The notes under the pieces are model-generated. The model worked only from the letters and a program-made list of their open reading frames with translations. It was not told the DNA's origin and did no database searches. The translations under genes were made by a program, and so were the position numbers. This document shows positions 16,017 through 25,461 of a DNA stretch of 64,000 nucleotides, one piece after another; the stretch's first letter is position 1, and every line of letters begins with the position of its first letter. This stretch comes from UBA288 sp050178135 (GTDB taxonomy: Archaea > Halobacteriota > Methanomicrobia > Methanomicrobiales > Methanospirillaceae). The stretch lies in the NCBI GenBank assembly GCA_050178135.1, contig JBFXGJ010000009.1, positions 1-64,000 of the forward strand, written 5' to 3'.

Positions 16017-17297
16017 ATGGCAGCTGACAAGCCTCACATGAACCTGGCCGTCATCGGCCACATCGACCACGGAAAGTCGACAACGGTCGGACGGCTGATG
16101 TTCGAGACCGGGGCGGTCCCGCCCCACATCATCGAGAACTACCGCAAGGAGGCGGAGTCGAAGGGCAAGGCCTCGTTCGAGTTCGCGTGGGTCATGGACA
16201 GCCTCAAGGAGGAGCGTGAGCGTGGTATCACGATCGATATCGCCCACAAGCGCTTCGACACCGCGAAGTTCTACTTCACGGTCGTGGACTGCCCCGGGCA
16301 CCGCGACTTCGTCAAGAACATGATCACCGGCGCCTCTCAGGCTGACGCGGCCGTTCTGGTCGTTGCAGCGCCCGATGGCGTTATGGACCAGACCAAGGAG
16401 CACGTCTTCCTCTCGAGGACCCTGGGGATCAATCAGCTGATCGTCGCCGTCAACAAGATGGACGCGGTCAACTACGACCAGAAGCGGTTCGAGGAGGTCA
16501 AGAAGGACCTCTCGGCCCTGATGCAGATGGTCGGGTTCAAGCCCTCGGAGACCCTCTTCATCCCGATGTCCTCGATCAAGGGCGTCAACATCTCGAAGAA
16601 GGCCCCCGAGACACCCTGGTACACCGGTCCCTCGCTCCTCGAGGCCCTCGACACGCTCAAGGAGCCCGAGAAGCCCACTGACAAGCCGCTCCGCGTCCCG
16701 ATCCAGGACGTCTACTCGATCTCGGGCATCGGCACCGTTCCGGTCGGCCGCGTCGAGACGGGCATCATGAAGAAGGGGATGAAGGTCTCGTTCATGCCAG
16801 CCAACAAGGATGGCGAGATCAAGTCGATCGAGATGCACCACGAGGAGCAGCCCCAGGCACTCCCCGGCGACAACATCGGCTTCAACGTCCGCGGTGTCGG
16901 CAAGAACGACATCCGCCGCGGTGATGTCTGCGGTCCCGCCGATGCTCCGCCCACCGTCGCTGAGCAGTTCACGGCCCAGATCGTCGTGCTCCAGCACCCC
17001 TCGGCAATCACGGTCGGGTACACCCCGGTCTTCCACTGCCACACCGCTCAGATCGCGTGCACCTTCCTCGAGCTCACCAAGAAGCTCGACCCGCGCACGG
17101 GCCAGACCAAGGAGGAGAACCCCACCTTCCTGAAGGCAGGAGATGCGGCCATCGTCGAGATCCTCCCATCCCGCCCGCTCGTGATCGAGAACATCAAGGA
17201 GCTCCCGCAGCTCGGCCGCTTCGCCATCCGCGACATGGGTTCGACGATCGCCGCCGGAATGTGCATCGGTATCAAGCCCAAGCAGATGATCAGATAA
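16017..17297 (+). CDS. tuf: Translation elongation factor EF-1 alpha
   Basis: This 426-residue aEF-1alpha GTPase delivers aminoacyl-tRNA to the ribosome. All G motifs are present: GHIDHGKST (P-loop, about residue 14), ERERGITID (switch I), DCPGHRDF and NKMD. The C-terminal domains 2 and 3 are complete. The start is the ATG at 16017, with GGAG 9 nt upstream; the open frame further upstream lies in the promoter and leader. It is followed by rpsJ, the classic archaeal tuf-S10 arrangement, across a T8 tract. Confidence 0.97.
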   Translation: MAADKPHMNLAVIGHIDHGKSTTVGRLMFETGAVPPHIIENYRKEAESKGKASFEFAWVMDSLKEERERGITIDIAHKRFDTAKFYFTVVDCPGHRDFVKNMITGASQADAAVLVVAAPDGVMDQTKEHVFLSRTLGINQLIVAVNKMDAVNYDQKRFEEVKKDLSALMQMVGFKPSETLFIPMSSIKGVNISKKAPETPWYTGPSLLEALDTLKEPEKPTDKPLRVPIQDVYSISGIGTVPVGRVETGIMKKGMKVSFMPANKDGEIKSIEMHHEEQPQALPGDNIGFNVRGVGKNDIRRGDVCGPADAPPTVAEQFTAQIVVLQHPSAITVGYTPVFHCHTAQIACTFLELTKKLDPRTGQTKEENPTFLKAGDAAIVEILPSRPLVIENIKELPQLGRFAIRDMGSTIAAGMCIGIKPKQMIR

Positions 17298-17300
17298 TCA

Positions 17301-17308
17301 TTTTTTTT
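17301..17308 (+). terminator. T8 tract between tuf and rpsJ
   Basis: Eight thymines follow the tuf stop after 3 nt and directly precede the rpsJ Shine-Dalgarno (GGAG). Oligo-T tracts terminate archaeal RNA polymerase, so this may attenuate transcription and set the tuf:rpsJ ratio. Confidence 0.5.
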
Positions 17309-17320
17309 GGAGAACAAAAG

Positions 17321-17629
17321 ATGCAGAAGGCACGCATTCGTCTGACAGGCACCGATTATGCAAAGGTCGAACTGGTCTGCGACCGGATCCGCGAGATCGC
17401 GGAGCGCACGGGCGTAAACCTTGCAGGGCCGATCCCGCTTCCCACGAAGCGTCTGGTAATCCCGATCCGAAAGAGTCCTGACGGCGAGGGTACCGCAACG
17501 TGGGACCGCTGGCAGATGCGCGTCCACAAGCGCCTGATCGACATCGACGCCGACGAGCGCGCACTCCGGCAGTTGATGCGCATCCAGGTGCCGAAGGACA
17601 TCGGCATCGAGATCGTCCTGGAGAACTGA
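17321..17629 (+). CDS. rpsJ: Ribosomal protein S10
   Basis: This 102-residue archaeal S10p (uS10) has the family opening KARIRLTGTDYAKVELVCD and the loop GPIPLPTKRLVIPIRKSPDGEG that reaches the 30S head. Length and sequence are normal. It lies downstream of tuf with GGAG 8 nt before the ATG, and is closely followed by the Agl23-like gene. Confidence 0.97.
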   Translation: MQKARIRLTGTDYAKVELVCDRIREIAERTGVNLAGPIPLPTKRLVIPIRKSPDGEGTATWDRWQMRVHKRLIDIDADERALRQLMRIQVPKDIGIEIVLEN

Positions 17630-17639
17630 GAGGTGCGGC

Positions 17640-19322
17640 GTGCCTGCCGCTGAGGTCTTAACGACCATCAGGAGATATCTCTCTTTTAACGCTGCGTTCC
17701 TTCTCCTGATCCTTGCGACTGCAGTAACCCGGTTCTACCAGCTGAACCTGAAGCTCTTCCATCACGACGAGGCGATCCACGCCTGGTTCAGTTATGAGCT
17801 CCTGACGAAGGGGACGTACTCCTACGACCCGATGTACCACGGGCCGATTCTTTATTACATCACGGCGGGCATGTTCCGCCTCTTCGGAGACTCCGACCTC
17901 GTGGGACGCCTGGTGCCGGCCCTTCTCGGCGTGCTGATCGTCGTCCTCGTCTACTTCATCTACCGGCTCGGGTACCTCGACCAGCGCCAGTCGCTCGCAG
18001 CTGGCCTGCTGATCATGATCTCGCCCGACCTGGTCTACTTCTCTCGCTTCCTGCGCCACGACATCTTCATGCTCTTCTTCACGCTCCTGCTCGTGGTCGC
18101 ACTCCTCTACTACCTTGAGAGGCGGCAGTTCCGTTTCGCGGCGCTCGCCGCACTGGCAGCGGGCCTTGCGCTGTCGTGCAAGGAGGAGATGCCACTCATC
18201 CTGATCCTCTTCGGGGTCTATATCCTCTATCTGATCGTCCGCAAACGCCTTCCCCTTCCTGAGACGAAGGTGTGGGTCCGTGACCTCGTGATCTCGATCG
18301 CGATCATCGGCGGCGTGATGGCGGTGCTCTACTCGTTCTTCGGGATCCACGTGGACACGCTCTGGACGGGCCCGTTCGAGGCGATAAACCACTGGCTCTC
18401 GATGCATGGGCAGCAGCGCCTGGGTGGTCCGCCGTACTTCTACGTCCTGCTCTTCGGACTCTACGAGGTCCCGATTGTGATCCTCGCCGGCGCATCGGCG
18501 GTCTCGTTCGCGGTGCTCCAGATCAGGCGGAGGTCGAAGGCTCGCCTTGACTCCATCTCCGCCGAGATCGACGGGCTCGCCGGTGTGTCGTCGGTGACCC
18601 GCCCCGTCCCGGTGTTTGACCGACGAGACGAGTTCCTGAAGTTCTGCCTGATCTGGATGGCGGGCACGATGGTGATGTACGGGTACATCGGCGAGAAGGT
18701 TCCGTGGCTGATCATCCAGCAGCTCCTGCCGATGTGCTTTGTCGCGAGCTGGTGCCTCCGGGAGAAGAAACCCGAGGAACGGCTGATCCGCCACGATGCC
18801 TGGAAGTTCATAACGGTCGCGTTCCTGGTCTTCAGCCTGGTTGTGCCGATCTACGGATTCGGTCTCGGGTATACCACCCACCATGTCCAGTTCGACCGAA
18901 AGGACATCTCTGAACCGATTGTCCAGGTGCAGAACAGCGAGGATCTGCGTGGTGTCTTCCGAGACATGAACGCAGCAGAGAAGGTCGTGGTGGCATCCCA
19001 GAACTACTGGCCGCTACCCTGGTATTATCGAGGCGATCGGTGGAACAAGATCCAGTTCTATGGAAACCGGATAGATGAGAACGCGGTGATCGCTTCGGAC
19101 GCCGACGTGGTCCTCACCGACTCGGGACAGTCCTATCCATCCCTTCCCGGGTATGAGAAGAGGACCGTGAAGCTGAACTACTGGTTCAGCTGGTATGACA
19201 ACCAGAACCGGGTCGTGGAATATTACTTTAATCGCGATGGAAAGTTGGGGTCGATGAACCTCGATGTCTTTACGAAGATCCGCCCACTCGACCAGATGCC
19301 TGTGGGCGATCTCGTCGAATAA
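17640..19322 (+). CDS. Agl23/TIGR03663-type membrane glycosyltransferase-like protein (GT39 family)
   Basis: This 560-residue membrane protein belongs to the PMT/GT39-like superfamily. It has the catalytic-loop Asp pair region FHHDEAIHAWFSYELL (about residues 41-55) and YDPMYHGPILYYITAG, followed by about ten membrane helices and a C-terminal extracytoplasmic domain. TIGR03663 proteins are called flippase-activity-associated Agl23 in haloarchaea and assist dolichol-linked glycan assembly or translocation. The GTG start lies 10 nt after the rpsJ stop with GAGAGG upstream, so it is probably read from the tuf promoter; the functional link is with aglJ at 3265. Confidence 0.83.
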   Translation: MPAAEVLTTIRRYLSFNAAFLLLILATAVTRFYQLNLKLFHHDEAIHAWFSYELLTKGTYSYDPMYHGPILYYITAGMFRLFGDSDLVGRLVPALLGVLIVVLVYFIYRLGYLDQRQSLAAGLLIMISPDLVYFSRFLRHDIFMLFFTLLLVVALLYYLERRQFRFAALAALAAGLALSCKEEMPLILILFGVYILYLIVRKRLPLPETKVWVRDLVISIAIIGGVMAVLYSFFGIHVDTLWTGPFEAINHWLSMHGQQRLGGPPYFYVLLFGLYEVPIVILAGASAVSFAVLQIRRRSKARLDSISAEIDGLAGVSSVTRPVPVFDRRDEFLKFCLIWMAGTMVMYGYIGEKVPWLIIQQLLPMCFVASWCLREKKPEERLIRHDAWKFITVAFLVFSLVVPIYGFGLGYTTHHVQFDRKDISEPIVQVQNSEDLRGVFRDMNAAEKVVVASQNYWPLPWYYRGDRWNKIQFYGNRIDENAVIASDADVVLTDSGQSYPSLPGYEKRTVKLNYWFSWYDNQNRVVEYYFNRDGKLGSMNLDVFTKIRPLDQMPVGDLVE

Positions 19323-19371
19323 CCCCTTTTTACCTCAATTCATTAATAATCGAAGAGCCAAATCCTTCGTC

Positions 19372-20019
19372 ATGGCGGCGGACCCCGTCAGTTTCATTCT
19401 GCTATCGCTCTCATCACTCCTGGCGATCGTCAACCCCCTCGGGGCAGCGTTGATCTTCGTCTCCGTCACCTCCGGGTTCAACGAAGCAGAGAAACGAAGG
19501 GTGGCCCGGGAGGCAAGCTGGTATGCACTGATCGTCCTGGTCGCCTTCGCCCTCCTCGGCGGTGGGATCCTGGTCCTGTTCGGGATCACACTGGCAGCGT
19601 TCCGGATCGGCGGCGGGATCCTCCTCTTCTCGATTGGTATGGAAATGGTCTACGCCAAGATGTCACGGTCGAAGATGACGGCGACTGAAAAGTACGAGGG
19701 GGACGAAGATATCTCCGTCATGCCGATCGCGATCCCGATGATTGCCGGCCCTGGGGCGATCACCACCGTGATCGTACTGATGGACAATGCAACCGATCTC
19801 GGTATCTGGGCGTGCGGTGTCGTCCTCTTCTCGATCGTCGTCACCTCCGGGCTGACGCACCTGATGATGGCAAACTCGGACACGATCGTTCGCCGTGTCG
19901 GCCAGCGAGAGTTCCGGGTGGTCAACCGTTTGATGGGTATCCTTCTGATCGCGATCGCGGTGGAATTCGTGATTGATGGACTGAAAGTCGCCTTTCCACT
20001 CCTTGCTGGGGGTGCCTGA
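19372..20019 (+). CDS. MarC/UPF0056 family membrane protein (NAAT family)
   Basis: This 215-residue protein with about six membrane helices has the MarC signature AIVNPLGAALIFVSVTSGFN near the start and PMIAGPGAITTVIVLM in the middle. MarC proteins are annotated as neutral amino-acid transporters, but the activity is doubtful for many members. The start is the ATG at 19372, placed by homology; ATTAATAAT about 26 nt upstream is a plausible TATA box. The stop overlaps the next small gene (TGATG). Confidence 0.88.
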   Translation: MAADPVSFILLSLSSLLAIVNPLGAALIFVSVTSGFNEAEKRRVAREASWYALIVLVAFALLGGGILVLFGITLAAFRIGGGILLFSIGMEMVYAKMSRSKMTATEKYEGDEDISVMPIAIPMIAGPGAITTVIVLMDNATDLGIWACGVVLFSIVVTSGLTHLMMANSDTIVRRVGQREFRVVNRLMGILLIAIAVEFVIDGLKVAFPLLAGGA

Positions 20020-20219
20020 TGGACTGGGACGTCCCCTCGATCGGCATGATCCTCCTCTCGGGGAGCCTTGTGCTGGTCGGAATCGTAATCGCGGCCCGCC
20101 TCGCGGGGATCGCCATCCCGGGGGACACCGTGCTCATCATGACCGTCCTGGTTCTCGTCGTGATCGGGGCAACCGTCCTGGTCGCCGCAGACTACCGAAG
20201 GGAGGGGAGGGGCCGATGA
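20019..20219 (+). CDS. Small two-helix membrane protein, unknown
   Basis: This 66-residue protein has two predicted membrane helices (about residues 8-28 and 36-57) and a basic C-terminal tail. I do not recognise a family. It is joined by overlapping start/stop codons to MarC upstream and to the nitrilase downstream, so it is very probably translated as part of that operon. It may be an accessory subunit of the MarC protein. Confidence 0.65.
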   Translation: MDWDVPSIGMILLSGSLVLVGIVIAARLAGIAIPGDTVLIMTVLVLVVIGATVLVAADYRREGRGR

Positions 20220-20989
20220 CCGTGCGGGTTGCCCTCGCCCAGGTGCTCCCGGTGTGGGAGGACCCGGAAGCCAACCTGGCCCTGGTCGGCAGGTATGCCA
20301 CGAGAGCCAGAGACGCCGGAGCAGCGCTGGTCGCCTTTCCCGAACAGGCGCTCCTCGGGTGGAACCCCACCTCCTCAAAGGGGGCCGAAGACCTGGATGG
20401 GGATCTTGTCCATTCACTGATGGGTTGTGCACGGGACCATCGGATCGGTCTCGTCGGATCTATTCGGGAGCGGGTGAAGGGCGGTACCAGGAACACGGCG
20501 ATCGCAATCGATTCCGGCGGCAGGACCGTTGCCGCGTACGCCAAGCGGCACCTCTTCACCCCGGGAGGGGAGGAGCAAGCATACCTGCCGGGGGACAGAC
20601 CTGCGGTCTTCGAGTGCGAGGGCATGCGTTTCGGCATCGCAATCTGCTATGACCTCCGGTTCCCCGAAGACTTTGCCGGCTACCGAGCATTACGTGCGGA
20701 TGCGGTCCTGGTCCTGGCCGCCTGGCCGCACGAGCGTCTCCGCCACTGGCGCCTCTTCCTCCGGGCCCGGGCGCTGGATAACCGCCTCTACGTCGCCGGA
20801 GTGTCCTACGCTCGCGGCACAACTCCATTCGGGACCTATTCGGGTGGATCGGCCGTAGCCGACCCCGACGGCGAGGTCTGTGCTGCGGGAGGTAAGGAGG
20901 AGGGCCTTGTAGTTGTAGACCTGGATCCCGACCGGATCGCGGCAGCGCGACAGGGGCCAGATCCGGCCCACGGTCGCGCGGAGGACTGA
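20216..20989 (+). CDS. Carbon-nitrogen hydrolase (nitrilase superfamily)
   Basis: This 257-residue enzyme has the complete Glu-Lys-Cys triad: Glu43 (FPEQALLGW), Lys110 (YAKRHLF) and Cys144 (AICYDLRFPE). The size and motifs resemble omega-amidase/Nit2-like branches that deaminate 2-oxoglutaramate or small amides, but the substrate is not certain. The ATG overlaps the small membrane gene (ATGA), and the next gene starts after 4 bp, so the MarC-small-nitrilase-DUF457 genes form one unit. Confidence 0.88.
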   Translation: MTVRVALAQVLPVWEDPEANLALVGRYATRARDAGAALVAFPEQALLGWNPTSSKGAEDLDGDLVHSLMGCARDHRIGLVGSIRERVKGGTRNTAIAIDSGGRTVAAYAKRHLFTPGGEEQAYLPGDRPAVFECEGMRFGIAICYDLRFPEDFAGYRALRADAVLVLAAWPHERLRHWRLFLRARALDNRLYVAGVSYARGTTPFGTYSGGSAVADPDGEVCAAGGKEEGLVVVDLDPDRIAAARQGPDPAHGRAED

Positions 20990-20993
20990 GGAA

Positions 20994-21722
20994 GTGCGCG
21001 GCGACCAGCACGTTCTGATCACGCTCTTTTCCGGCGGTCTGCTCCTCGCCCCGCACCTGAGTTCCTTCTCTCCTGGCGAGGCGGCCGTCCTCCTCTTCGG
21101 GCTCTTCATCGGCTCACTCGCTCCAGACGCCGACGCCACCGACGCCGCGATCTTTCACACGCAGATCAGGGGGCTTTCGGGGGCCTCCCGCCGGTTTGTG
21201 AACGGTGCAGCCCGGATCCTCCCGTTCTTCGGCTACCTGATACGGTATGGCGAGTACTACCCCGCCGCAGGGCTCTTCTGGCTCCTCTCGGGGGGTCGGC
21301 TTCGGGCTGGCCACCGCGGGATTCTCCACTCCCTTATCGGTGTCGTGGTGATTACCGCACTCACCAGCGCCTACCTGCTCGCCGTGCTCTTCTTGATCGG
21401 CCGCGCACCAGACCACCTCCTCGCGTACGCCCTTGCCGGGTTCGCCGCAGGAGCATGCCTCCACCTCGCCGAGGACTCCTGCACACCCGCCGGGATCGCC
21501 TGGCTCTACCCGGTGAGCGGGTGGCGGCTTCGGGGGAGGCTCCGCTCCGGTGGGCGAACCGATCACCGGCCCAGGGTATTTGCGACCGCACTCGGCTGCT
21601 CCATGTGGGGATGTCTTCTCCTGCAGCACCATTTCGGAGCAGCGGCAGAGACGATGGTCCACCTCTCGGTCTTCCTCTTCTGTCTCCTCTGGGCGCTTTT
21701 CTATCTCGTGGCCAGGTCGTAG
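20994..21722 (+). CDS. DUF457/YdjM-like membrane protein
   Basis: This 242-residue membrane protein has family motifs GLFIGSLAPDADATDAAIFH (about residues 37-56), GHRGILHSLIG (about residue 105, the His pair) and GACLHLAEDSCTPAGI (about residue 154). These Asp and His residues form the presumed metal site. It starts with GTG, with TGAGGAA upstream. It is the second paralogue in the window; the first is at 5818-6549 and is only distantly similar. The function is unknown. Confidence 0.8.
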   Translation: MRGDQHVLITLFSGGLLLAPHLSSFSPGEAAVLLFGLFIGSLAPDADATDAAIFHTQIRGLSGASRRFVNGAARILPFFGYLIRYGEYYPAAGLFWLLSGGRLRAGHRGILHSLIGVVVITALTSAYLLAVLFLIGRAPDHLLAYALAGFAAGACLHLAEDSCTPAGIAWLYPVSGWRLRGRLRSGGRTDHRPRVFATALGCSMWGCLLLQHHFGAAAETMVHLSVFLFCLLWALFYLVARS

Positions 21723-21765
21723 AGGCGATCAGCTCAAGCCTGTTGGGCACCCATACAGTTTCTGC

Positions 21766-22971
21766 ATGTACCGCCTCGTCTGCGTCCACTGCGCCGCGAC
21801 CTACCCGGCCGATCAGATCGTCTACACCTGCAGTCGTTGCGGGCACCTGCTCACCGTTGAGTACCCACTCGACGAGATCACGATCGACCGCTCCCGCTGG
21901 CACCGGCGGCCCCTTTCGGTCTGGCGTTACCGCGAACTCCTCCCCGTTAAAGGAGAGCCGGTGACCCTCCAGGAGGGTGGAACACCGCTCTACCACCTGA
22001 AGCGCCTGGGTGGGGAGCTGGGCCTGCCGCACCTGTATGCCAAGCACGAGGGGATGAACCCGTCGGGCTCGTTCAAGGACCGGGGGATGACGGTGGGTGT
22101 CTCGATGGCCCTCGAACTGGGGATGACGCAGGTGGCCTGCGCGTCCACGGGAAACACCTCTGCGAGCCTCTCCCAGTACGCCGCTAAGGCAGGCATCCCC
22201 GCGGTCGTCCTCCTCCCTGCAGGCAAGGTGGCACTGGGCAAGATCGCACAGGCCCTGATGCATGGGGCGAGGGTGATCTCTATCCGCGGCAACTTCGACC
22301 GTGCGCTCGAGATGGTGCATGAGCTCTGCATCTCTCACGGGATCTACCTGCTCAACTCGGTGAACCCATTCCGGCTCGAGGGGCAGAAGACAATCGGGTA
22401 CGAGGTCGTCGACCAGCTCGAGGGCGTTCCCGACCGGTTTGTCCTCCCGGTTGGAAACGCCGGCAACATCTCTGCTGTCCACAAGGGACTGAAAGAACTG
22501 CGCTCTCTCGGGTTCATCGACCGTCTCCCGATGATGACCGGCGTGCAGGCATCCGGCTCCGCCCCCATCGTCCGGGCGGTCCGAGAAGGTCTCCCCGCAG
22601 TGATCCCCGAGAAGAACCCCGAGACGGTGGCGACCGCGATTCGAATCGGGGCACCCGTCAACGCGGAGAAGGCCCTCATCGCGATCCGCGAGACCGGCGG
22701 CACTGCCACCACCGTTACCGATGAGGAGATCCTCCGGATGCAGCGCGACCTGGCCCGCATGGAAGGGATCGGCGTCGAACCTGCATCCGCCGCGTCGGTC
22801 GCCGGCATTCGTCGACTGGTCGAGGACGGCCAGATCGACCGGAACGAACGGATCGTCTGTGTCGTGACAGGACACCTGCTGAAGGACCCCGAGACGGTGA
22901 TCGCCCAGTGCGCACCCCCCATCGAGATCGACGCGGACATCTCCTCGCTGGTCTCTGCGCTCTCCTCCTGA
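21766..22971 (+). CDS. thrC: Threonine synthase
   Basis: This 401-residue PLP enzyme converts O-phosphohomoserine to threonine. An N-terminal zinc ribbon is visible (CVHC near residue 6 and CSRCG near residue 22), then the PLP lysine in SGSFKDRG (about Lys104) and the phosphate-binding glycines in PVGNAGNI (about residue 228). The zinc ribbon is typical of the archaeal form. The ATG at 21766 gives the normal family length. Its last 64 bp overlap the next gene. Confidence 0.94.
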   Translation: MYRLVCVHCAATYPADQIVYTCSRCGHLLTVEYPLDEITIDRSRWHRRPLSVWRYRELLPVKGEPVTLQEGGTPLYHLKRLGGELGLPHLYAKHEGMNPSGSFKDRGMTVGVSMALELGMTQVACASTGNTSASLSQYAAKAGIPAVVLLPAGKVALGKIAQALMHGARVISIRGNFDRALEMVHELCISHGIYLLNSVNPFRLEGQKTIGYEVVDQLEGVPDRFVLPVGNAGNISAVHKGLKELRSLGFIDRLPMMTGVQASGSAPIVRAVREGLPAVIPEKNPETVATAIRIGAPVNAEKALIAIRETGGTATTVTDEEILRMQRDLARMEGIGVEPASAASVAGIRRLVEDGQIDRNERIVCVVTGHLLKDPETVIAQCAPPIEIDADISSLVSALSS

Positions 22972-23534
22972 TCCCATGGGTCGCGGTCGCCCTGCCGACC
23001 GCCACCTACGAGATCGCGGAGAACGGTACTGCCTACCAGGTTGAGATCGAACTCGTGGGAGCCGACACGTACCTCTTCTCCGAGCCCGGCATGCTCGGGG
23101 AGAGGGTGCCCGTGGAGGTCACTGGAGTCCGACTGGTCTCGGCAGACGGAACCGAGGGAGCGTACACAGATACCGGTCACTCAACGATCGGGTTTGCTCG
23201 GGGGAATTACACCCTCTCCTATTCGGCCCCGCTCCGCAACTTCCACCTCGAACAGGTTTTCGACCGGTACTACGCGGTGAATGTGACCGTGCCCGCCGGG
23301 TACGACGTCCGAAACCCGCTCCTCGGAGGGTGGTCCTCCGGGGCGACGGTGAATGAGGGAGCAAATGGGACGACCCTGCTCACCTGGGAGAAAACACACG
23401 ACCTTGCCGTCCGTTTCTACGATCCCGGACGCGAGTCGCTTCTCTGGTTCTTCGGGACGGCCTGGGCAGTCGTGGCAATCGTGCTCCTCTTTCCGTTTCT
23501 TGTGATGCGCTTTGCCCGGCACGACTGGGAGTGA
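22908..23534 (+). CDS. Secreted, C-terminally membrane-anchored protein, unknown (possibly DUF5803)
   Basis: This 208-residue protein has a clear signal peptide (HLLAGLCALLLIPWVAVA) just inside the GTG start at 22908, so this start is preferred even though it lies 64 bp inside thrC. An extracytoplasmic beta-rich domain with NGT and NVT glycosylation sequons follows, and one C-terminal membrane helix (about residues 178-200) ends in a short basic tail. The layout resembles archaeal DUF5803 lipoprotein-like proteins, but this assignment is tentative. Confidence 0.65.
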   Translation: MRTPHRDRRGHLLAGLCALLLIPWVAVALPTATYEIAENGTAYQVEIELVGADTYLFSEPGMLGERVPVEVTGVRLVSADGTEGAYTDTGHSTIGFARGNYTLSYSAPLRNFHLEQVFDRYYAVNVTVPAGYDVRNPLLGGWSSGATVNEGANGTTLLTWEKTHDLAVRFYDPGRESLLWFFGTAWAVVAIVLLFPFLVMRFARHDWE

Positions 23535-23564
23535 GGAAATAGAACACAGGACCTCGATTTCCTC

Positions 23565-23609
23565 CGTGCTTCGCACGCCCTGAAATCATCTGGTGCGTGC
23601 ATCACGCAC
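23565..23609. repeat. Two adjacent hairpins between convergent genes
   Basis: CGTGC-TTC-GCACG (23565-23577) and GTGCGTG-CAT-CACGCAC (23593-23609) share a GTGC/GCAC core. They lie downstream of the secreted-protein gene and of the convergent SulP gene, and could act in 3'-end formation for both. Confidence 0.45.
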
Positions 23610-23724
23610 GTGCGCCGTCGTCCGCGATCCGGCCCGGTCCTTTCCAGGTCGGGTCATTCGCCTTTGGCTCGCCCGGGAAACGAGACCGTCGAGGAACAGG
23701 TCCCGTGAACCGTAAAGCCAGGTC

Positions 23725-25461
23725 TCACGGCCCTATCGATCCGTCGTCCCGGTCGAGGACATCTTCGTACTGCTGGCAGAGTGCATCGATGGTCGTCGTC
23801 CGGTCCAGCCGCCCTACCATCTCCTCGACCTCTGCCGCCCGCATAAGATCCCTCACCTGCCCCGACGCGTTGGCGAGGCGCAGAGCGACGCCCTTTCGTT
23901 CGAGCTCGGTCGCAAGGTTCCTGATCATTTCTGCCGCCGTGTAATCGGTGATCGGGGAACGCTGGAGGTCGATGATGGCAAGATGGATCGGTCGCATCTC
24001 CCGTCCGAGGGCGTCCGCGAAGCTCGTCCTGAAACTCTCCGCGTTTGCAAAGATCAGGGGCGCCTCTATCCGGAAGACGAAGATCCCGGGGACCCGAACG
24101 TTATCAGGATGGCGCTCGAGATCGCCGAAGAGCCTGGTTCCCGGAATCCTGCCGACGGCGACCATGTTCGGAAAAGTGAACCGGTAGAGGATCTCGAGGA
24201 GCGAGAGACCGGCGCCGATCAGGACACCCGACAGGATCCCGAAGAGCAGCACCCCCCCAAGCGTGACGAGTGCTATAGAGGCCTCCGTCCGGTTCACCCG
24301 CCCGATGCGGGTGAGCCCGGGAAGATCGACCATGTTGAAGACTGCGACGATGATGAGTGCGGCGATGACCGGCTCCGCAAGATAATAAAAGGCGCCGGTC
24401 AGGAACAGGACAACGAGGACGGTAACTCCCGCCGCCACGACACCCGCCAGCTGCGACTTCGCGCCGCTCCGATCGGTGACCGCCGTCTTCGAGAAGCTCC
24501 CCCCGATCGGAAAGCCCTGGGTGAGCCCGACAGAGATACTGCTCGCACCGAGCGCGAGCAGTTCGCGGTCGATGTCGACCTCGTAATCATGCGCCTTTGC
24601 GTACGTACGGGCGATTGAGGTCACCTCGACATATGAGAGCATGAAGAGGCCGATCGCCAGAGGAAAGACGAGGCTCGGGTCACTGAGGGCGAAGCTGGGC
24701 AGAACCGGTGCGGGGAGGCCCGCAGGGATGACTCCGACGATCTCGACGCCCCTATCTGCGAGACCGGTCATCCAGACCAGGGCGATGGAGAGGGCGACCA
24801 CGACGAGAGAGCCCGGCAACCGGGGAACCTTCCGCTCGAGGACGAAGAAGAGCAGGAGTGATCCAAGTCCCAGGGCGAGTGCGGTTAGGTTCGTCTCGCC
24901 CAGGTGCTGCAGGATGAAGAGTATCTTCCCGAAGAACGACGACGGAGCCCCCGAGATCCCCATGAGAGAGGGGAGCTGGCTCACGATGACCACGATCCCG
25001 GTCCCGACCAGGAACCCCTTCATCACCGGTCCCGAGATGAGGTTGACCAGGAACCCGAGCCTGAAGACCCAGGCCAGGAGTCCCAGCACTCCCACCAGCA
25101 GGGCTGTCAGGGCGACTAAACCGGCATACTGCTCGGGAGTCGCAATGGCCAGGCCTCCGAGGAACGACGCCACCATGATTGCTTCGGAAGAACTGGGGCC
25201 GACGGAGGCGTGGCGAGAACTGGCGAAGACGAAATACGCAAGGGGTGCCATAATCCCCGCGTAGAGCCCGTACTGGGGAGGGAGACCGGCGAGGGTGGCG
25301 TACGCCATGTTGTCAGGTATTGCGAAGGCAGCCAGGGTCAGCCCGGCGGCGACGTCGAACTTCAGCCATTTCCGGTCGTATGCGGGAAGCCAGCGCAGGA
25401 CAGGGGCCAGGTCGACCAGGCGGTCCTTGACAGTTTTAAAAGGGATCTCGCGGAGATTCAC
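23725..25461 (-). CDS. SulP family anion transporter with STAS domain
   Basis: This 578-residue SLC26/SulP transporter has the family opening DVAAGLTLAAFAIPDNMAYATLAGLPPQYGLYAG, about 10-12 membrane helices, and a C-terminal STAS domain (about residues 450-560, LAIIDLQRSPITDYTAAEMI). SulP proteins carry sulfate, bicarbonate or other anions. In a methanogen, sulfate or bicarbonate/molybdate uptake are all conceivable and the sequence does not decide. It stands alone on the minus strand. Confidence 0.92.
   Translation of the reverse strand: MNLREIPFKTVKDRLVDLAPVLRWLPAYDRKWLKFDVAAGLTLAAFAIPDNMAYATLAGLPPQYGLYAGIMAPLAYFVFASSRHASVGPSSSEAIMVASFLGGLAIATPEQYAGLVALTALLVGVLGLLAWVFRLGFLVNLISGPVMKGFLVGTGIVVIVSQLPSLMGISGAPSSFFGKILFILQHLGETNLTALALGLGSLLLFFVLERKVPRLPGSLVVVALSIALVWMTGLADRGVEIVGVIPAGLPAPVLPSFALSDPSLVFPLAIGLFMLSYVEVTSIARTYAKAHDYEVDIDRELLALGASSISVGLTQGFPIGGSFSKTAVTDRSGAKSQLAGVVAAGVTVLVVLFLTGAFYYLAEPVIAALIIVAVFNMVDLPGLTRIGRVNRTEASIALVTLGGVLLFGILSGVLIGAGLSLLEILYRFTFPNMVAVGRIPGTRLFGDLERHPDNVRVPGIFVFRIEAPLIFANAESFRTSFADALGREMRPIHLAIIDLQRSPITDYTAAEMIRNLATELERKGVALRLANASGQVRDLMRAAEVEEMVGRLDRTTTIDALCQQYEDVLDRDDGSIGP

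Noticed and set aside
15996..17042. Open frame antisense to tuf (348 codons)
   Set aside because: It mirrors the strong codon bias of tuf and has a Val/Asp/Leu-rich, non-protein-like composition.
17658..18884. Open frame antisense to the Agl23-like gene (408 codons)
   Set aside because: It is an extremely charged composition (Glu, Arg, His, Asp) produced by the complement of membrane-helix codons.
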